Shown here one piece after another: positions 57,246-64,000 of a stretch of DNA of 64,000 nt. The stretch is from an uncultured Dorea sp. (lineage in GTDB: Bacteria > Bacillota > Clostridia > Lachnospirales > Lachnospiraceae), in the NCBI GenBank assembly GCA_934295165.1, contig CAKRAT010000001.1, positions 1-64,000 of the forward strand, given 5' to 3'. The translations under genes were made by a program, and so were the position numbers. Each line of letters starts with the position of its first letter. The first letter of the stretch is position 1. The notes below the pieces were generated by a model, which saw only the letters and a list, made by a program, of their open reading frames with translations, searched no databases and was not told where the DNA came from.

Positions 57246-57272
57246 ATTTTTTCTTCTTTCTGCCATTTTGTT

Positions 57273-58484
57273 CTATTGAGATGCTTTTCCACTTTCTTCA
57301 TCCAGCGACCACCTGCCGAACATGGAATATTTTGTCGTGTAAAATGTCCCATGCAGATACATTGCAGCATCGTAATGCTGTCCGTCCAGTGCCAGTCCCA
57401 CCATATCCTGATTCTCTCCGTCCGGATAAAATCTTGGATCGACCACAGTAATACTTTTACACGACAATGCCAGATACGATAACGTCCGATAGCACAACGA
57501 ATCACAGATAAACAGAAGATCCGGTCCGTCCGAATTCCTGTTTTCTATCCGGTATGCCGGATAGCCGTATTTCAGATAATTGGTGATCCAGTAAGTATGC
57601 ATCTCATCCTTATCGCTGTTCTGAAGCTGCTGGTCATAACCATTCATCAGAACCTCTTCATAACTTCCGTCCTGCTCCCACTGCCCGTTCAGATCATACA
57701 CATGAAAATCCGTCTCCGCCTTTGGAATATATTCTTCGAAAGTATCTACGCCGTCGTAATAAGCTCCCGCAGACTGGGCCAGATTCCCCAGGAACGGATG
57801 AGAATGTATCTGAAACCGTTCATCGTCCGGCCGGAGAACATCCGATATCTCAACCTGATAACGGTTCTTTAACTGTTCTGCAATCTTTTCTGCCATCCAG
57901 ATCTCGGCCTTTGTCGTTGTATGGATGTCTGTTTTAAAGAAAAATTCTGCTGTTGACGGTGCTCCTTCTCCCGACAGGATCTCCTTTTCATCCATACAGT
58001 CAATGCCCGCCGCATCCGTGACATTACGGATCTGCCGGTAATAGGTTCTTACTTTCAGAAGTTCTTCCGGGTCACTTCCGCCCGGTTCTTCTCTTGCCGG
58101 CATCTGAATATACAAAAGTGGTATTTCCCTTTCGTCCAGCCTTCCCTTCAGTTCCACCATCTCATCTGCGAACGGCAGAACTTCGGTATCTTTGGTCACA
58201 TAGTCCATCAGTCCGTTTTCCGTGCGGACAAAGTCCATATTTCCAATCACCTTTCTGCCCAGCACTTTCTGTAACATTCCATACAGATTGATCCATTTAT
58301 TTCTGGCAAAAAAGCCTGTCCGGTAATCCTCTTCCAGTTTCGATCCGCCTTCTGCGAAATACGTTGTGTCATTCTGCAGCTTTTCTTTTATCTGCGGGCA
58401 GAGAGCTTTCAAATTCAGAAAACCGATAATAAATATTCCGGCAAGAAACACTGCCATCGTAATGTATGATATTTTTCTTTTCAT
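57273..58484 (-). CDS. AlgX/AlgJ/PatB-like SGNH-fold protein, membrane anchored
   Basis: This 403-aa protein has an N-terminal membrane segment (about 8-26) and an extracellular domain resembling the acetyltransferase-related DHHW/AlgX group: FARNKWINLYGMLQKVLG, then YIQMPAREEP, then TDIHTTTKAEIWMAEKIAEQL and LLFICDSLCYRTLS, where the last contains a GDS-like nucleophile (CDS). The DIHTTT segment stands where DxHW is usual. It likely works with the MBOAT protein encoded 18 bp upstream, moving acyl groups to an exported glycan. Function is inferred from pairing. Confidence 0.78.
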   Translation of the reverse strand: MKRKISYITMAVFLAGIFIIGFLNLKALCPQIKEKLQNDTTYFAEGGSKLEEDYRTGFFARNKWINLYGMLQKVLGRKVIGNMDFVRTENGLMDYVTKDTEVLPFADEMVELKGRLDEREIPLLYIQMPAREEPGGSDPEELLKVRTYYRQIRNVTDAAGIDCMDEKEILSGEGAPSTAEFFFKTDIHTTTKAEIWMAEKIAEQLKNRYQVEISDVLRPDDERFQIHSHPFLGNLAQSAGAYYDGVDTFEEYIPKAETDFHVYDLNGQWEQDGSYEEVLMNGYDQQLQNSDKDEMHTYWITNYLKYGYPAYRIENRNSDGPDLLFICDSLCYRTLSYLALSCKSITVVDPRFYPDGENQDMVGLALDGQHYDAAMYLHGTFYTTKYSMFGRWSLDEESGKASQ

Positions 58485-58501
58485 AACTCTGCCTTTCTAC
58501 C

Positions 58502-59908
58502 CTAAAAATTGAAATATATAAATGGATTATAGGAACTGTTCACCATAAATCCTATGCAAAGTACGAACAGCACCAGTAACCACACCGCTTTCACGAATTC
58601 CGCCGGCGCTGCCAGTCTGCTCCCTGCGCATATTTCTTCCAGCTTTTTTGCCACCGGTGTGCTGCATACAATTCCGACAAGCAGTAGCAGCCACAAATCT
58701 TTTACCCAGAATATCGAAAGCTTATCCAGGCCAATTCCCGCCGGATTCCACATCTTACCTATATAATGGACTGCCTGAGCAAGAGAATCTGCCCGGAAGA
58801 ATACCCATCCTGCTATCACGCAGAACATCGTAAAGATCTGATACGGGATCCTCCACACGGTATGATCTATCCACTTCGGAAGCTTTGTAAGTTTTTCCAC
58901 TGTCAGAATCACAAAATACCACCAGCCCCAGAAAAGAAATGTCCAGTTTGCACCATGCCAGATTCCGGTCAGTGTCCACACGACGAACAAATTGAATACA
59001 AGGCGTCCCTTTTTATCCACCCGGGAGCCGCCCATCGGAAAATAAATATAATCCCGGAACCATGTTCCCAGGGATATATGCCATCTTCTCCAGAATTCTG
59101 TTATGGTTCCCGATATATACGGATAATTGAAATTCTCCTGAAAATGGAATCCGAACATTCTTCCCATTCCAATTGCCATATCTGAATAGCCGGAAAAATC
59201 AAAATATATCTGCAGTGTATAGCAGATTGCACCCAGCCATGCAGAAATCACAGACAGGCTGTCTATATGGCCAAACATATAGTCTGCCACCGGTGCGAAT
59301 GAATTCGCAAGAATCAGTTTCTTGGCAAGTCCTGTAATAAACCGCTGTACTCCTGCCGCAAAATCCGCCGCCGTTTCTGTTCTTGTCCGGATCTGTTCTT
59401 CTATCGTACGGTAGCGCACGATCGGACCTGCTACAAGCTGTGGGAAGAAAGAAATATACAATGCCACGTTCAACGGATTCTTCTGTGCTTCCCCGTCACC
59501 TCTGTAAACATCAATTACATAGGAAATCGCCTGAAATGTATAGAATGAAATTCCGATCGGCAATGATATTCCCCAGTTATCCGTGTCAATCCCTGCGATT
59601 CCGAATACAAAGTTCATATATTTGAATACAAACAGTGCGCTAAGATTGCAGATCAGCATAAGCGTAATCAATATATACGATATGCGTCTGTTCTCTCTGT
59701 ATCTTCCGACCAGTAACCCGAAGATATAATTCACCAGAATCGATGCGGTCATCACGAACACCACTCTTGGTTCACCCCATGCGTAAAAGAACAGACTGGC
59801 AATTACCAGCCAGACATTCTGCGCTCCCCTCCATGGTTTCAATATCAGATTTCCCAGAATTACAGCCGGTAAAAATGCAAAAACAAAAAAACTACTTGAA
59901 CAAACCAT
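58502..59908 (-). CDS. MBOAT-family O-acyltransferase (AlgI/DltB/PatA-like)
   Basis: This 468-aa polytopic enzyme has about ten or more membrane segments. Conserved marks are SFYTFQAISYVIDVYRG, FFPQLVAGPI, FWRRWHISLGTWFRDYIYFP and LTGIWHGANWTF with the catalytic His. Such proteins pass acyl groups across the membrane for O-acetylation of alginate, wall polymers or D-alanylation. GGGAGAG precedes the ATG. It is the first gene of the run toward the AlgX-like and pyruvyl transferase genes. Confidence 0.93.
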   Translation of the reverse strand: MVCSSSFFVFAFLPAVILGNLILKPWRGAQNVWLVIASLFFYAWGEPRVVFVMTASILVNYIFGLLVGRYRENRRISYILITLMLICNLSALFVFKYMNFVFGIAGIDTDNWGISLPIGISFYTFQAISYVIDVYRGDGEAQKNPLNVALYISFFPQLVAGPIVRYRTIEEQIRTRTETAADFAAGVQRFITGLAKKLILANSFAPVADYMFGHIDSLSVISAWLGAICYTLQIYFDFSGYSDMAIGMGRMFGFHFQENFNYPYISGTITEFWRRWHISLGTWFRDYIYFPMGGSRVDKKGRLVFNLFVVWTLTGIWHGANWTFLFWGWWYFVILTVEKLTKLPKWIDHTVWRIPYQIFTMFCVIAGWVFFRADSLAQAVHYIGKMWNPAGIGLDKLSIFWVKDLWLLLLVGIVCSTPVAKKLEEICAGSRLAAPAEFVKAVWLLVLFVLCIGFMVNSSYNPFIYFNF

Positions 59909-59920
59909 TTTTCTCTCCCA

Positions 59921-59961
59921 AATAAATCAGGCAGAGACATCTGTATCCCGCCTGATTTATT
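59921..59961 (-). terminator. Hairpin between the 547-aa SLH gene and the MBOAT gene
   Basis: AATAAATCAGGC (59921-59932) pairs perfectly with GCCTGATTTATT (59950-59961), 12 bp with a 17-nt loop. The T-run is short (TTTATTTGG), and the MBOAT ATG follows only 12 nt later, so read-through is possible. Confidence 0.6.
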
Positions 59962-60025
59962 CTCATCTCATAAACTATAACTTTTTACACCATTTCTGTG
60001 TATCCATACTTTTTATCTTCCGGTA

Positions 60026-61669
60026 TTAATATACATATTTTTCCAGGAAACGCATCAGAATTGCTGCACACTCACCACGGTTCGCTGACCCCTGCGGATC
60101 TAATCTTGTTCCGTTGTCCTTACCACTGATGATACCGTTCGCCACTGCCCATTCCATTGCTGTCTTAGCATAAGCACTGACATATCTTCCATCTGCAAAA
60201 GATCCAATATCTTTTCTCGCAGACACATCATACCCTTCACTTTTCGCATAGTTGTACATCATAGTTGCCATCTGTTCCCGGTTAATATTATCTCCCGGGC
60301 CAAAGTTACCATTGGCATAGCCATTCGCTACTCCTGCCTTATTTGCCCATAAAACAGCCTTTGTAAACCATGTGCCATCTGCAACATCCTGGAATCTCTT
60401 TGAATATTCTATATCCGGAGAACCGCTCATTCTGTATAATGTCATCGCAAACTGTGCTCTCGCCAGCGTACCTGTCGAATCAAACTCTCCTTCACGCATT
60501 CCTGTCATAATTTCAGCCGCACTGATTTTTACAATGTATGGATAATCCCATCTTGCTTCCGGTACATCCTCAAAGCTCAATCCTATATAGAAAGGAATCT
60601 TAATTAACGGATTGTCTTCTGTAAATCCCTCACTTTCAAAAGTAAGTGTATCATAAAATACACCCAAATCATTATCTCCCCAGTCGAATTCTTTGCCATC
60701 CGCTCTGACAATACCTTGCCTGATACAATTATTAGCCATAACATTAAGTTGAAAATAATTCATTTCTTCACTTGTACCATCTTTGTAGGTAATTTTATAA
60801 CGCACTTCTCCTCGTATGTAAGTATTATCGCCGATAAAATCTCTCATATCGATTATTTGATTCTGCGAAAATACTGTATCTCTCACCCCCGGCATATGTA
60901 CAACCTCAATCTTATCTATAACCTTTTTCTTCATAGATAATTGAAAGGATTCATTTTCAGAGATATAATAGCTTCCCGGGGTCAAATAACATTCCAGTTT
61001 ATTATCTGTAAAATTCATTATATAATAAAGTATTACGTCATTTCCTTCTGAATCTCTGATATTTAAACGCTTCACGCGCTCCTGATCAACCTCAAATTCA
61101 TACACTGCTTTTTCTGAAACATTAATTTTCGCCACACTGTTCTGTCCCTCAAAAAAAGGCTTCTCTATCGTAACAGTAGAATCCGGCTTTAATTCCTGCG
61201 CATCACACTCATCCAAATTACATATTTCAAATTCTAATACCCTGTAATAGGAACCATCTATTTTTAAGTATAACTGGTATTTCCCTTTTGGCATAACTGT
61301 AGGTACAACCAGATCATAATCCGATTCTTTCCAAGGGGATACCGGTTCTCCATTTTCATCTGTTACTTTTACCGAATAATATTTTGCAGCATCCCAGTCA
61401 CTCTCACTGCCATCCTTATAATATTTCTTTATCTTCATATCCTGCAGCATATCGTGAATAGACTGATTTGTTTGTTCCAGACTTCCGACAGGAAAAACAT
61501 TTTTTATAGTTTCTCCATTTACTCCCTTTAATTCTATCCTTTGAATCTCTTTTTCTTCCTGATTCAGACTATATTCCTGATTGTCTTCCTCTGCAAATAC
61601 AACTACCGCTCCAACATTCATTGCCATCGTTGCTGCAAGCATACATGCCAGTACTTTTTTCTTTTTCAT
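60026..61669 (-). CDS. SLH-domain surface protein of unknown function
   Basis: This 547-aa secreted protein has a signal peptide (about 1-26, ending VVVFAEE). A region of about 340 residues, with beta-rich Ig-like patterns (KYYKDGSESDWDAAKYYSVK, ITYKDGTSEEMNYFQL), has no catalytic motif I can see. Three SLH repeats end the protein (about 378-547; LARAQ, INREQ, ANRGE). The third motif has Gly for Ala in the TRAE-like position. A strong promoter lies upstream; the CAP-SLH gene is divergent. Confidence 0.9.
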   Translation of the reverse strand: MKKKKVLACMLAATMAMNVGAVVVFAEEDNQEYSLNQEEKEIQRIELKGVNGETIKNVFPVGSLEQTNQSIHDMLQDMKIKKYYKDGSESDWDAAKYYSVKVTDENGEPVSPWKESDYDLVVPTVMPKGKYQLYLKIDGSYYRVLEFEICNLDECDAQELKPDSTVTIEKPFFEGQNSVAKINVSEKAVYEFEVDQERVKRLNIRDSEGNDVILYYIMNFTDNKLECYLTPGSYYISENESFQLSMKKKVIDKIEVVHMPGVRDTVFSQNQIIDMRDFIGDNTYIRGEVRYKITYKDGTSEEMNYFQLNVMANNCIRQGIVRADGKEFDWGDNDLGVFYDTLTFESEGFTEDNPLIKIPFYIGLSFEDVPEARWDYPYIVKISAAEIMTGMREGEFDSTGTLARAQFAMTLYRMSGSPDIEYSKRFQDVADGTWFTKAVLWANKAGVANGYANGNFGPGDNINREQMATMMYNYAKSEGYDVSARKDIGSFADGRYVSAYAKTAMEWAVANGIISGKDNGTRLDPQGSANRGECAAILMRFLEKYVY

Positions 61670-61732
61670 ATTCTCTTCCCTCTTTCACTTTTCCCGAAAG
61701 TTTTACTTCCACATAACCCATATATAGAAAAT

Positions 61733-61761
61733 ATTATAGCGATTTTCGACATCTTTGTCCA
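61733..61761 (-). promoter_or_regulatory. SigA promoter of the 547-aa SLH gene
   Basis: On the minus strand TGGACA (61756-61761), 17 nt, TATAAT (61733-61738), about 64 nt before the ATG. The -10 is perfect. Confidence 0.7.
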
Positions 61762-61844
61762 TCCTTACCGGTGCCTTTCTGTTTGTCTCTTTTCCTGCCA
61801 GCATCCCCCCGGCAACAACCCTGTCAACAGCATATCCCGGCAAT

Positions 61845-61873
61845 TGTTTTCCCCGGCAATCTATGCTATAGTG
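61845..61873 (+). promoter_or_regulatory. SigA promoter of the CAP-SLH gene
   Basis: TTGTTT (61845-61850), 17 nt, TATAGT (61868-61873), 40 nt before the ATG at 61913. Confidence 0.6.
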
Positions 61874-61912
61874 ATACTTGTAACAAAAGACAGCATATGG
61901 AGGAAAATGCTT

Positions 61913-63286
61913 ATGAAAAAAAGAACAAAATTACTTGCTGCAATTCTTTCAGCCAGCATGATGGTAATTCCTGTCAGTGCACAGGAATATTCTTACAGAG
62001 GCTCTGCAGCATCAACAACCGGTGCCCGTGAATTCAACCTTGGACAGCTTAACCAATCCGATGGAATTATGACTCTGTCCGGTGATTCCGATGACTCAAC
62101 AATCAATTTCAATGAAAATGAATACGGTGTTCTGTACTACACGAACAAGCTGCGTATGCAAAATGGCTTACAGCCGTTATCAGCAACTGCCAAATTACAA
62201 AAAGCTGCTCAGATTAGAAGTTCTGAACTGCCAACGCGTTTCGCTCATACCAGACCGGATGGCAGCGACTGTTTTACCATTTTAAATGAAGTCGGCGAAT
62301 CCTGCACTGCTGCCGGAGAAAACATCGCTGCAGGATATGGCGACCCGGAATCCGTTGTAATGCAGGGATGGAATAACAGTCCAGGGCATCAGGCTAATAT
62401 GTTATCCAGTGATTTTACTCATCTCGGTTCTGGATATGTATATAATCCCAATACCGACTACAGAACCCACTGGACTCAGGTCTTTACAGGAACTTGTAGT
62501 CCCAACGAAATTGCGCTTGCAGATGATACCGACGTTAATTATATTATGACCCCTAATGACAGCATTGACGATCTGGGGTTGACTCTCGGAGCAAGCTGTA
62601 AACATGGTCTGTCAGTACTTCCGATTACCCAGGAAATGTGCTCCGGATATAACCTTTCCTATCCGAATACCATACAGGCTGTCACAGTTTCTTACCGCGG
62701 TCAGTCTACAACCTTTAATATTGCTGTTGTGAACCCGATGCCATTCGTAGACGTCAGCAAAAGTGCATGGTTTTATCCATATGTTGCAACCGTTTATTAT
62801 AATGATCTTATGACCGGAAAAGATACTACACACTTTGCTCCTGGCGAGAAACTGGCAAGAGCGCAGTTTGCAACGATTCTCTACCGTATGGAAGGAGAAC
62901 CTGATGTTGACATTTCTTCTAAGTTTGCAGATGTTCCATCCAACATCTGGTATACCGATGCTGTTCTGTGGGCAAACTCCATCGGCGTTGTAAACGGATA
63001 CTCAAGCACTGGTCTCTTCGGACCAAACGATTCAATCAACCGTGAGCAGATGGCTGTCATGATGTACCGCTATGCAAACCACTGCGACCTTGACACCAGC
63101 GCGCGTGCTTCTCTTGGTCAGTTCAAAGATGCTTCTTATGTAAATTCATTTGCAAAAGAAGCTATGCAGTGGGCAGTTGCCGAGGGAATCATCACCGGTA
63201 AAGACAATGGTACAAGACTGGATCCTCAGGGTAATGCTTCCCGTGCGGAGTGTGCAACGATTATTTCTCGTTTTATTGACCTTTAA
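61913..63286 (+). CDS. CAP (SCP/PR1)-domain surface protein with SLH anchors
   Basis: This 457-aa secreted protein has a signal peptide (1-23, ending PVSA before QEYS). The CAP domain (about 70-205) has the cavity residues in RFAHTRPDGS, GENIAAGYG and SPGHQANML. A linker of about 75 residues is followed by three SLH repeats (about 283-457; LARAQ, INREQ, ASRAE). CAP proteins of bacteria are extracellular with largely unknown activity. I chose the ATG at 61913, 8 nt from TGGAGGA. It is divergent from the other SLH gene. Confidence 0.93.
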   Translation: MKKRTKLLAAILSASMMVIPVSAQEYSYRGSAASTTGAREFNLGQLNQSDGIMTLSGDSDDSTINFNENEYGVLYYTNKLRMQNGLQPLSATAKLQKAAQIRSSELPTRFAHTRPDGSDCFTILNEVGESCTAAGENIAAGYGDPESVVMQGWNNSPGHQANMLSSDFTHLGSGYVYNPNTDYRTHWTQVFTGTCSPNEIALADDTDVNYIMTPNDSIDDLGLTLGASCKHGLSVLPITQEMCSGYNLSYPNTIQAVTVSYRGQSTTFNIAVVNPMPFVDVSKSAWFYPYVATVYYNDLMTGKDTTHFAPGEKLARAQFATILYRMEGEPDVDISSKFADVPSNIWYTDAVLWANSIGVVNGYSSTGLFGPNDSINREQMAVMMYRYANHCDLDTSARASLGQFKDASYVNSFAKEAMQWAVAEGIITGKDNGTRLDPQGNASRAECATIISRFIDL

Positions 63287-63314
63287 TATTACTATAACAA
63301 AAAAATGTATAGCC

Positions 63315-63352
63315 AAAGGGTGAATGACTGGTTCCAGTTCATTCACCCTTTT
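63315..63352 (+). terminator. Terminator of the CAP-SLH gene
   Basis: AAAGGGTGAATGA pairs with TCATTCACCCTTT and inner CTGG pairs with CCAG. The plus strand continues with TATTTTTG. It lies 28 nt past the stop. Confidence 0.85.
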
Positions 63353-63444
63353 ATTTTTGTCTCTGAAACACCGGCATAAGTCACAATCCCCAAACTGAAT
63401 GTCATCATCTCTGCCAGAAACATTGAAACTATTTTCTTTTTCAT
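63343..63444 (-). CDS. 33-codon signal-peptide-like ORF, small peptide or gene remnant
   Basis: This minus-strand frame begins with ATG 7 nt after a perfect AAAGGAG. It encodes KKKIVSMFLAEMMTFSLG then IVTYAGVSETKIKG, i.e. a basic start, a hydrophobic core and a possible signal-peptidase site, and stops inside the convergent terminator. It could be a tiny secreted peptide or the leftover 5' end of a surface-protein gene cut by rearrangement. The promoter is not clear. Confidence 0.4.
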   Translation of the reverse strand: MKKKIVSMFLAEMMTFSLGIVTYAGVSETKIKG

Positions 63445-63732
63445 TCCTTAACTCCTTTACAAGATAAACCATCTCTTGTATCTTTTTCATATTCCTGGGA
63501 TTTCACATTGCGTCCCGGATATATTTATTATATATGTTTTCAACCAATATTCAACATATAAACCTTTATCAAGCGCAAAAATCAACTTCTTATTACATTC
63601 TATTTCATTATTTTTACCATTTATTACGTAATTATTACATTTTTGTTACATTTACCAATTCCAAAATTTCGTACCCCGTGTTATAGTAAACATGCAGAAA
63701 AATTTATTAATAAGGTGAAAGGGGAAATACTT
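63445..63732. other. AT-rich intergenic region before the last gene
   Basis: No gene is seen in this stretch. It contains a palindromic TTACGTAA around 63624, and a TATAGT (63682-63687) preceded at 17 nt by a weak TTCCAA, which may be the promoter of the SLH gene at 63733. Confidence 0.5.
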
Positions 63733-64000
63733 ATGAAAAAAAGATTACAAATTCTCGCTGCAATTTTAACTTTATCCATGACTGCATTGCCGGTCAGCGC
63801 ACAGACATCAGATTCTGAATCCGTTAACAGTACCGATACTTATTCAGTCGGAACCGGTGGACTGGAGGATTACCAAATAACTTATGAAGATGTTCAGCCA
63901 GATGACTGGTTCTATCTGCCTGTAAAGAATGTAACTATGGCAGAAACTATGACCGGTCTTAATGCCACAACATTTGCACCAAATGCACCTCTGGTAAGAG
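63733..64000 (+). CDS. SLH-domain surface protein, cut off by the window end
   Basis: Only the first 89 codons are present and the frame is still open at the window end. A signal peptide (KKRLQILAAILTLSMTALPVSA) is followed by a short linker and the start of an SLH repeat (YEDVQPDDWFYLPVKNV, then MTGLNATTFAPNAPLVR). The signal peptide closely resembles that of the CAP-SLH protein, so the two may be paralogues. AAAGGGG precedes the ATG by 9 nt. Here the SLH repeat is N-terminal, unlike in the other three. Confidence 0.88.
   Translation, partial: MKKRLQILAAILTLSMTALPVSAQTSDSESVNSTDTYSVGTGGLEDYQITYEDVQPDDWFYLPVKNVTMAETMTGLNATTFAPNAPLVR

Noticed and set aside
63146-63490. Minus-strand 114-aa frame across the end of the CAP-SLH gene
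   Set aside because: It runs antisense through the SLH codons and the terminator; only the separate 33-codon frame nearby has a proper ribosome binding site.

Overview
The window looks like a chromosomal segment of a low-to-mid-GC, Gram-positive, spore-forming anaerobe of the Lachnospiraceae (Clostridia) type. The support is sequence-level: SigK and a PdaA-type spore cortex deacetylase, CodY, a CIRCE-controlled groESL pair, RNase J, IreB-RuvX-DUF1292 synteny, many TTG/GTG starts behind strong AGGAGG ribosome binding sites, and S-layer-homology (SLH) surface proteins. I cannot name the species. No rRNA, tRNA, insertion sequence, integrase, prophage or CRISPR array is visible. Nearly all genes lie on the minus strand, so most operons are read from right to left.

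Left part (1 to about 30 kb) is housekeeping. It holds a zinc-ribbon membrane protein, an HtrA protease, a cell-wall amidase, aldose 1-epimerase, guaB, groES-groEL with CIRCE, codY, and a yifB-dprA-topA run preceded by an approximately 300-nt structured leader. Next come a three-gene membrane glycolipid module (glycosyltransferase, polysaccharide deacetylase, flippase-like protein), sigK, and trmR-trhP (tRNA U34 hydroxylation and methylation). Then an ireB-ruvX-DUF1292-fur-rnj operon, mtaB, an HPr-like protein without the active-site histidine, and a prmA-rsmE-nifS-thiI run. Several of these genes modify tRNA or ribosomes.

Middle part (30 to 36 kb): a three-gene set encoding a MoxR-type AAA ATPase, a VWA/DUF2201-like protein whose zincin motif looks degenerate, and a leucine-rich-repeat protein. 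After it comes pdaA on the plus strand.

Right part (36 to 64 kb) is a cell-surface assembly region. It has a membrane-anchored cohesin-domain protein, two LytR-CpsA-Psr (LCP) ligases, a polyprenyl-phosphate sugar transferase, several glycosyltransferases, an RgpC/RgpD-type ABC exporter with an RgpF-like rhamnan protein, rfbA and rfbC, a polysaccharide pyruvyl transferase, an AlgX/PatB-like protein with its MBOAT acyltransferase, and four SLH proteins. The SLH proteins are a very large GH127 beta-L-arabinofuranosidase, a 547-aa protein, a CAP-domain protein and one cut off by the window end. SLH domains are known to bind pyruvylated, sometimes acetylated, secondary cell-wall polysaccharide. 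The region therefore reads as a self-consistent set: genes that make, decorate and attach a rhamnose-containing wall polymer, next to the proteins that dock on it. Two promoters about 11 kb apart in this locus share an almost identical core, which suggests common control.
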